Shown here one piece after another: positions 63,057 through 64,000 of a stretch of DNA of 64,000 nucleotides (within the stretch, counting starts at the first letter, position 1; each line of letters opens with the position of its first letter). Source of the DNA: Paenibacillus radicibacter (GTDB lineage: Bacteria > Bacillota > Bacilli > Paenibacillales > NBRC-103111); NCBI RefSeq assembly GCF_024721995.1, contig NZ_JANQBC010000002.1:310001-374000 (forward strand), in the 5' to 3' direction. Position numbers and translations under genes: made by a program. The notes below the pieces were generated by a model that saw only the letters and a program-made list of their open reading frames with translations, ran no database searches and was not told where the DNA came from.

Positions 63057-63162
63057 GGTTTTTCCTCGCTTTCACGATTGCATAATATATTTTCTAAATA
63101 TTGCCCCGGCAATAATGCTAATTATACCATACATTTGTTCGGGTTCATATGAAAGAACTCTG

Positions 63163-64000
63163 TTAATGATCGCGTTTCATCAAATAATCTGCAAGTTGAA
63201 GCAGTCGGTTTGTGTAAGGAATATCAGAGTTTGTAAGTGCAGATTTCCCTTGCTGCGTCAGCTCATCTACCCGCTGCATGGATGCTTCAATCCCGATAAA
63301 GTACGGGTATGTAACCTTTGCTAGTTTCTCATCACTGCGTACAGGTTTACCGAGTTTTGTCTCATCACCTGTCAAATCGAGAATGTCATCTTGAATTTGA
63401 AAAGCAAGACCGATACATGTACCGAACTCCGTCAGCGCTTCCAATTGCTCGTCTGTCGCCCCTGCAATTCTCGCACCTGATCGTAAGGAGAATACGATCA
63501 AATCACTTGTTTTGCGCAAATGAATGAACTCAAGTTCTTCGAGTTTCGTTAGACCTTGCTCACCTAAGATATCCGCTGCCTGGCCGCCTACCATACCTGG
63601 TGCTCCCGCATATTGCGCTAGTTCCTCCACGATGGATAGAACTTGCACCGGGTCAACCTCTGCCGTACGTGCTGCCTGCACCACCGCATAGAATGCATGT
63701 GTAATGAGCGCATCTCCAGCTAAGATCGCCATACCTTCGCCAAACACCTTATGATTAGTTAATCTTCCCCGACGATAGTCATCATTATCCATCGCTGGTA
63801 AATCATCGTGGATTAAGGAATAGGTGTGAATCATCTCGATAGCACTAGCAACAGGTAAAGCCGCGCTAGTCTCAGCCCCTAATGCTTCGGCAGCCGCAAG
63901 TACGAGAATCGGACGAAGACGTTTGCCGCCTGCCATTAAGGAATATTGGATGGACTCACGCAGCACTCCAGGAATGTTCCACTGCTCTGGCATGCCAGCG
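63163..64000 (-). CDS. ispA: Farnesyl diphosphate synthase (polyprenyl synthetase), partial
   Basis: Condenses IPP and DMAPP to farnesyl diphosphate. The frame is open to the right edge of the window, so the N terminus (about 25-30 residues, by comparison with B. subtilis IspA) lies outside; the visible ATG at 63993 is internal. Motifs: GGKRLRPILVLAAAEALG, first Asp-rich motif LIHDDLPAMDNDD, second Asp-rich motif FQIQDDILDLTGDETKLGK. Upstream of dxs as in other Bacillota. Confidence 0.95.
   Translation of the reverse strand, partial: AGMPEQWNIPGVLRESIQYSLMAGGKRLRPILVLAAAEALGAETSAALPVASAIEMIHTYSLIHDDLPAMDNDDYRRGRLTNHKVFGEGMAILAGDALITHAFYAVVQAARTAEVDPVQVLSIVEELAQYAGAPGMVGGQAADILGEQGLTKLEELEFIHLRKTSDLIVFSLRSGARIAGATDEQLEALTEFGTCIGLAFQIQDDILDLTGDETKLGKPVRSDEKLAKVTYPYFIGIEASMQRVDELTQQGKSALTNSDIPYTNRLLQLADYLMKRDH

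Noticed and set aside
1-64000. CRISPR arrays, tRNA or rRNA genes, prophage and intact insertion sequences
   Set aside because: None of their repeats, motifs or genes were seen on either strand.

Overview
The window is chromosomal DNA from an endospore-forming Bacillota, most likely Paenibacillus or a close relative. It carries spoIIA-sigF, spoVA, spoIIM, spoIVB, spo0A, gerW and mciZ-like sporulation genes, and its gene order largely follows the Bacillus subtilis ypu/yqj/yqk/yqi region. G+C is moderate and ribosome-binding sites are strong (AAGGAGG type). I see no rRNA, tRNA, CRISPR array or intact insertion sequence. Most genes lie on the minus strand.

Layout. (1) 0.1-2.8 kb: an ArsB/NhaD-type permease, then ytfI/gerW. 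(2) 2.8-9.0 kb: an FMN-riboswitch riboflavin operon (ribD-ribE-ribBA-ribH) running on through a site-2-protease-like gene into scpA-scpB. (3) 9.0-13 kb: ppiB, a GNAT acetyltransferase, lipoate ligase and lysA. (4) 13-18.7 kb: spoVAF, spoVAB, spoVAA, sigF, spoIIAB, spoIIAA and dacF, with a clear sigma-H promoter. (5) 18.8-20.8 kb: pdp and a small CuA cupredoxin. (6) 21.1-33.5 kb: a complete fatty-acid beta-oxidation block (thioesterase, acyl-CoA ligase, fadE, fadA, fadN, fadF, divergent from fadR-etfB-etfA) around a perfect FadR operator. It sits between punA and pdp, which are otherwise expected to be neighbours. (7) 33.6-39.7 kb: punA, deoB, xerD, a DUF4227 protein, ald, fur and spoIIM. (8) 39.8-48.2 kb: endonuclease Q, nudF, an MciZ homologue, an M20 peptidase, a Prli42 microprotein and a branched-chain 2-oxoacid dehydrogenase (bkdAA-bkdAB-bkdB plus lpdA). 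(9) 48.4-55 kb: mostly plus-strand genes, including DUF2627, a four-cysteine protein, pgsA-NUDIX, a methyltransferase and GNAT, followed by an AT-rich accessory stretch with an unknown protein, a truncated DUF805 gene and a lipoprotein. (10) 55-64 kb: the conserved spo0A-spoIVB-recN-argR-(membrane protein)-tlyA-dxs-ispA cluster, cut by the window end inside ispA.

Most of the window is well-understood core genome. The least explained signal is a pair of about 95-105-nt structured elements (20851-20955 and 34552-34645), in direct orientation in two intergenic gaps either side of the beta-oxidation block. Their terminal 12-bp stems are perfect in both copies yet differ by two compensated base pairs, which suggests a selected RNA or DNA fold. 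Other points worth a look are XerD with arginines in place of the lysines of its beta-hairpin motif, a site-2-protease-like protein with HDYVH instead of HExxH, a spoVA locus without AC/AD/AE, and several genes too short for routine annotation (MciZ, Prli42, a 52-aa ORF).
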